DNA from: Candidatus Omnitrophota bacterium
GTDB taxonomy: Bacteria; Omnitrophota; Gorgyraeia; Gygaellales; Profunditerraquicolaceae
Reading direction: 5' to 3'
NCBI GenBank assembly: GCA_020052635.1
Contig: JAGVOR010000166.1
Span: 1 to 6,501 of the forward strand
DNA: 6,501 bases
Both the position numbers and the translations under genes were made by a program. This document shows positions 4,369 to 6,501 of this stretch, in pieces (positions within the stretch are counted from its first letter, which is position 1; every line of letters starts with the position of its first letter). The notes beneath the pieces were generated by a model. It did not search any database. It saw nothing but the letters and a program-made list of their open reading frames with translations, and had not been told where the DNA came from.

Positions 4369-5093
4369 TTAATCCTCCCGACAGGAAACTCCTTCTGCAT
4401 TACGTCTTTAATCCACTGTAATGCCGCTTGCGGCGACAGTCCCCAATAAGTCGGACACGGTGATAATACCTCGACCAAAGAAAATCCCAAATTATTTAAC
4501 TGATTTTGGAATGCCTGCTTAACCGCCCGCTTAGCCTTTAATACTCCCGCGGGACTCTCCAAAGAAACCCTTTCAACATAATAAACTCCGGGCAAGGCGG
4601 CCAGAATTTCGGAGATTTTTAAAGGATAACCGTGCAGCTGTTTTTGCCGGCCATCAACAGAAGTAGAAGTTTTCTGACCCAAAAGAGTTGTCGGAGCAAG
4701 TTGACCGCCGGTCATGCCGTAAACAGCATTATTAATAAAAATCACGGAGAGATTTTCCCCGCGGTTAGCGGCATGAATCGTTTCATTAGTCCCGATGGCT
4801 GCTAAATCACCATCCCCCTGATAAGTAAACACCAGCTTTTGCGGATGAACTCTTTTGATTGCCGTAGCCACCGCTAAGGCCCGGCCATGGGCGGCCTCCG
4901 AACAATCAAAGTTCCAATAATCATAGGCGACTACTGCGCACCCCACCGGAGCAACGCCGATCGTTTCCTCCCGTACCCCCAGTTCATCCACAGCTTCAGC
5001 CACCAGCCGATGCGCAATCCCATGACCGCAACCCGGGCAATAATGCATTGGCAAATCAGATAAAGACTGGCAGCGCTTGAATATTTTTTCCAT
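4365..5093 (-). CDS. 2-oxoacid:ferredoxin oxidoreductase, beta subunit (TPP-binding)
   Basis: This is the thiamine diphosphate-binding catalytic subunit, 242 residues, which decarboxylates the 2-oxoacid and passes electrons to ferredoxin. CPGCGHG (19-25), a Cys at 52 (VGCAV) and a Cys at 213 (SPCPTYWG) fit the four ligands of the proximal [4Fe-4S] cluster: C19, C22, C52 and C213. The TPP/Mg motif is GDGDLAAIGTNE (93-104), closing with NNAVYGMTGGQ (121-131). All key residues are present and the length is normal for the unfused beta subunit. Its start forms a TAATG one-base overlap with the alpha-subunit stop, with GAGG eight bases upstream, and its stop overlaps the gamma start. It works as part of the alpha-beta-gamma-delta complex encoded here. 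The sequence is closest in style to VOR/KOR enzymes rather than to pyruvate-specific PorB, but the substrate is inferred. Confidence 0.95.
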   Translation of the reverse strand: MEKIFKRCQSLSDLPMHYCPGCGHGIAHRLVAEAVDELGVREETIGVAPVGCAVVAYDYWNFDCSEAAHGRALAVATAIKRVHPQKLVFTYQGDGDLAAIGTNETIHAANRGENLSVIFINNAVYGMTGGQLAPTTLLGQKTSTSVDGRQKQLHGYPLKISEILAALPGVYYVERVSLESPAGVLKAKRAVKQAFQNQLNNLGFSLVEVLSPCPTYWGLSPQAALQWIKDVMQKEFPVGRIK

Positions 5094-6154
5094 TATAACA
5101 TCCTCTGCAGGCGGCCGATAATCTCCTCTTCGCTGGGCACTCCGCCTCCGGAGCGGCCAAGAAATTCAACCGGATGCCTACCCTCAACCGCCAGACGTAC
5201 ATCCTCGAGCATCTGGCCGTAAGACATCTCGACTACCAGATATTTCAACCTGCGGGCTTTCGACTGAAACGGCTTTTGGGGAAACGGCCACAGACCGATC
5301 GGGCGAAGCAGGCCTATTTTTTTACCTGCTCCCCTTAATCGGTTGATTGCCCCTTTAGCAATCCTGGCCATAGTCCCGTAAGCGACCACCACAATTTCCG
5401 CGTCAGATAAAAACAGGCCCTCAAACCGGATTTGCGCTTGCTTGATGCTCTCATAGCTCTGCTGTAATTTAAGGTTGGCCTGCTCCAAACCTCCTTCGCG
5501 CATAAAAAATGATTTAATGATATTGGGCTTTCTTCCCCGGCATCCGGTAAGCGCCCATTTTTTGACCGGCGCGGTCTTGATTTTTTGCACAGATAACTGC
5601 ATCGGCTCCATCATCTGGCCCAATATGCCATCTCCTAAAATCATCACCGGAATCCGGTATTTATCCGCTAAATCAAAAGCGGTCTGCGTAAGATCATAAG
5701 CCTCTTGGACGCTGGCCGGGGCCAGGACGATCAGATGGTAATCACCGTGCCCTCCGCCGCGGGTCGCCTGAAAATAATCGGCTTGTGACGGAGCAATATT
5801 GCCCAGACCCGGACCGCCCCGCATAATATTGACGATTACCGCCGGCAGGCGCGCCCCGGCAAGATAAGATATCCCCTCCTGCATTAAACTGATCCCGGGG
5901 CTTGAGGATGAAGTCATCGCCCTTGCTCCGGCGGCCGCGGCACCATAAACCATGCTGATCGCCGCCAGTTCCGACTCCGCCTGAACAAAAATTCTGGATG
6001 GCCCGGGGCTTCTTTTAGTGCCAGCCCCCATATGTTTAGCCATATAAGCAATCAGCTCGTTTTGGGGAGTAATCGGGTAACCGGCATAAAAATCACATCC
6101 CGCCGCAAGCGCCCCCTGAGCAATGGCTTCATTACCGCTTAATAAAATCTTCAT
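5093..6154 (-). CDS. vorB: 2-oxoacid:ferredoxin oxidoreductase, alpha subunit (VorB type)
   Basis: This 353-residue alpha subunit supplies the pyrimidine-side half of the TPP site and the transketolase-C-like domain. GYPITPQNEL (25-34) is the form typical of proteins named VorB, 3-methyl-2-oxobutanoate (2-ketoisovalerate) dehydrogenase. QAESELAAI (58-66) carries the conserved Glu region near the cofactor. TSSSSPGISLMQEG (81-94) and RGGPGLGN (112-119) are the other family blocks. The C-terminal domain includes GLLRPIGLWPFP (281-292). The size matches VorB (about 350). It probably oxidises branched-chain 2-oxoacids to acyl-CoA, CO2 and reduced ferredoxin, or runs in reverse for amino-acid synthesis; 2-oxoglutarate (KorA) remains possible. 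The ATG overlaps the ferredoxin-subunit stop by 4 bases (ATGA), and GAGGTG lies 11 bases before it. Confidence 0.93.
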   Translation of the reverse strand: MKILLSGNEAIAQGALAAGCDFYAGYPITPQNELIAYMAKHMGAGTKRSPGPSRIFVQAESELAAISMVYGAAAAGARAMTSSSSPGISLMQEGISYLAGARLPAVIVNIMRGGPGLGNIAPSQADYFQATRGGGHGDYHLIVLAPASVQEAYDLTQTAFDLADKYRIPVMILGDGILGQMMEPMQLSVQKIKTAPVKKWALTGCRGRKPNIIKSFFMREGGLEQANLKLQQSYESIKQAQIRFEGLFLSDAEIVVVAYGTMARIAKGAINRLRGAGKKIGLLRPIGLWPFPQKPFQSKARRLKYLVVEMSYGQMLEDVRLAVEGRHPVEFLGRSGGGVPSEEEIIGRLQRML

Positions 6155-6360
6155 TCTGATTTATACACCTCAATACAGCAATCCGGACAAATTACCGCGC
6201 ACTGCAAGCAACCCGAACAATCGCCCTGCAGATCAAACTCTACAAAGTTTAAACCCTGTTTATTTAATTTCGGGCTTTTTTTAATTAAACCCCGGGGGCA
6301 GAAATTTACGCACAACAAACACCCTTTGCACTTATCCTGATCGATCTTAATTTTAATCAT
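6151..6360 (-). CDS. 2-oxoacid oxidoreductase ferredoxin-like subunit (2x[4Fe-4S])
   Basis: This small 69-residue protein has two complete CxxCxxCxxxC motifs: C11, C14, C17, C21 and C48, C51, C54, C58. Each ends in CP, and together they predict two [4Fe-4S] clusters. It is the delta (VorC/KorD-like) subunit that carries electrons from the TPP site to soluble ferredoxin. Two extra Cys (61, 62) follow the second motif and are not expected to be ligands. The sequence starts directly with the cluster domain, with no N-terminal extension. It is the first oxidoreductase gene; its ATG lies inside the 3' end of dxs with an 8-base overlap, preceded only by a weak, very close AAGGG, so it probably depends on coupling to dxs translation. 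Order delta-alpha-beta-gamma is a standard VOR/KOR layout. Confidence 0.92.
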   Translation of the reverse strand: MIKIKIDQDKCKGCLLCVNFCPRGLIKKSPKLNKQGLNFVEFDLQGDCSGCLQCAVICPDCCIEVYKSE

Positions 6361-6501
6361 TGCCCTTAATTACCCGGATAATACTGGCGGCGAGGCCGGC
6401 AGCATGAAGCTGATATTTCTCCAATAGCACCTTACGCGAACCATGCGGGATGAACTCCAAAGGCAATCCTAAGCGCGTAACCGGACGGGCTGACTCCTGG
6501 G
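6353..6501 (-). CDS. dxs: 1-deoxy-D-xylulose-5-phosphate synthase, C-terminal end (5' partial)
   Basis: The minus strand is open from the window edge to a TAA at 6355-6353, giving about 48 residues. They include VTRLGLPLEFIPHGSRKVLL, then KYQLHAAGLAASIIRVIKG and a short tail. The LGLPxxFIxHGSRxxLL-x-x-LxAxGLA pattern is the well-known C-terminal signature of Dxs, the TPP enzyme that joins pyruvate and glyceraldehyde 3-phosphate to start the MEP isoprenoid pathway. The catalytic domains lie outside the window. The stop overlaps the ferredoxin-subunit start by 8 bases, so dxs heads, or sits within, the same operon as the oxidoreductase and gltX. The short fragment limits certainty slightly, but I know no other family with this ending. 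Confidence 0.85.
   Translation of the reverse strand, partial: QESARPVTRLGLPLEFIPHGSRKVLLEKYQLHAAGLAASIIRVIKGND

Noticed and set aside
5475..5699. 74-codon plus-strand frame
   Set aside because: It is antisense to the alpha subunit, which carries clear family motifs.
1..6501. CRISPR array, transposase or insertion-sequence ends
   Set aside because: No regularly spaced repeats, transposase motifs or paired terminal inverted repeats with target duplications were seen.

Overview
This window reads as chromosomal DNA of an anaerobic, Gram-negative-type bacterium. The evidence is a ferredoxin-dependent 2-oxoacid oxidoreductase, a bacterial DXP synthase and a lipoprotein signal peptide. I favour a poorly studied lineage of the Omnitrophota (OP3) type. 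That rests on remembered resemblance (the compact GluRS, the TGAGCTTGTCGAAGG repeat, and the tiny lipoprotein ending in an Asp-Trp-Val-x-x-Asn-x-Trp tail) and is tentative.

Right part (about 2480-6501, moderate GC, all minus strand): one compact operon runs dxs (3' end only) > ferredoxin subunit > alpha > beta > gamma of a VOR/KOR-type 2-oxoacid:ferredoxin oxidoreductase > gltX. Successive junctions overlap by 8, 4, 1 and 4 bases. A 54-base gap holding a short dispersed repeat then separates gamma from gltX. The four oxidoreductase subunits together make one enzyme converting a 2-oxoacid plus CoA to acyl-CoA, CO2 and reduced ferredoxin. The sequence motifs favour the branched-chain (VorB) class.

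Middle (about 1860-2460): no conserved enzyme genes, but two compact stand-alone units. The first looks like an undescribed small RNA of about 170-175 nt (about 2245-2419), with an extended -10 promoter just after gltX, several helices and a strong intrinsic terminator. The second is a 65-codon lipoprotein gene with its own promoter, an inverted repeat over the -10 and start region, G8 tracts in both the ribosome-binding site and the reading frame, and a perfect 36-bp palindromic terminator.

Left part (1-1860, clearly more AT-rich): the 3' end of an unidentified plus-strand gene, a convergent UbiA-family membrane prenyltransferase with altered Asp-rich motifs, and about 630 bases upstream of it with no intact gene. 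That stretch is not empty. On the minus strand it carries protein-like reading in successive frames broken by stops and frameshifts, so it is a decayed gene whose surviving part ends at the lipoprotein terminator. The compositional step and the decayed gene suggest a variable, possibly acquired block next to the conserved operon.
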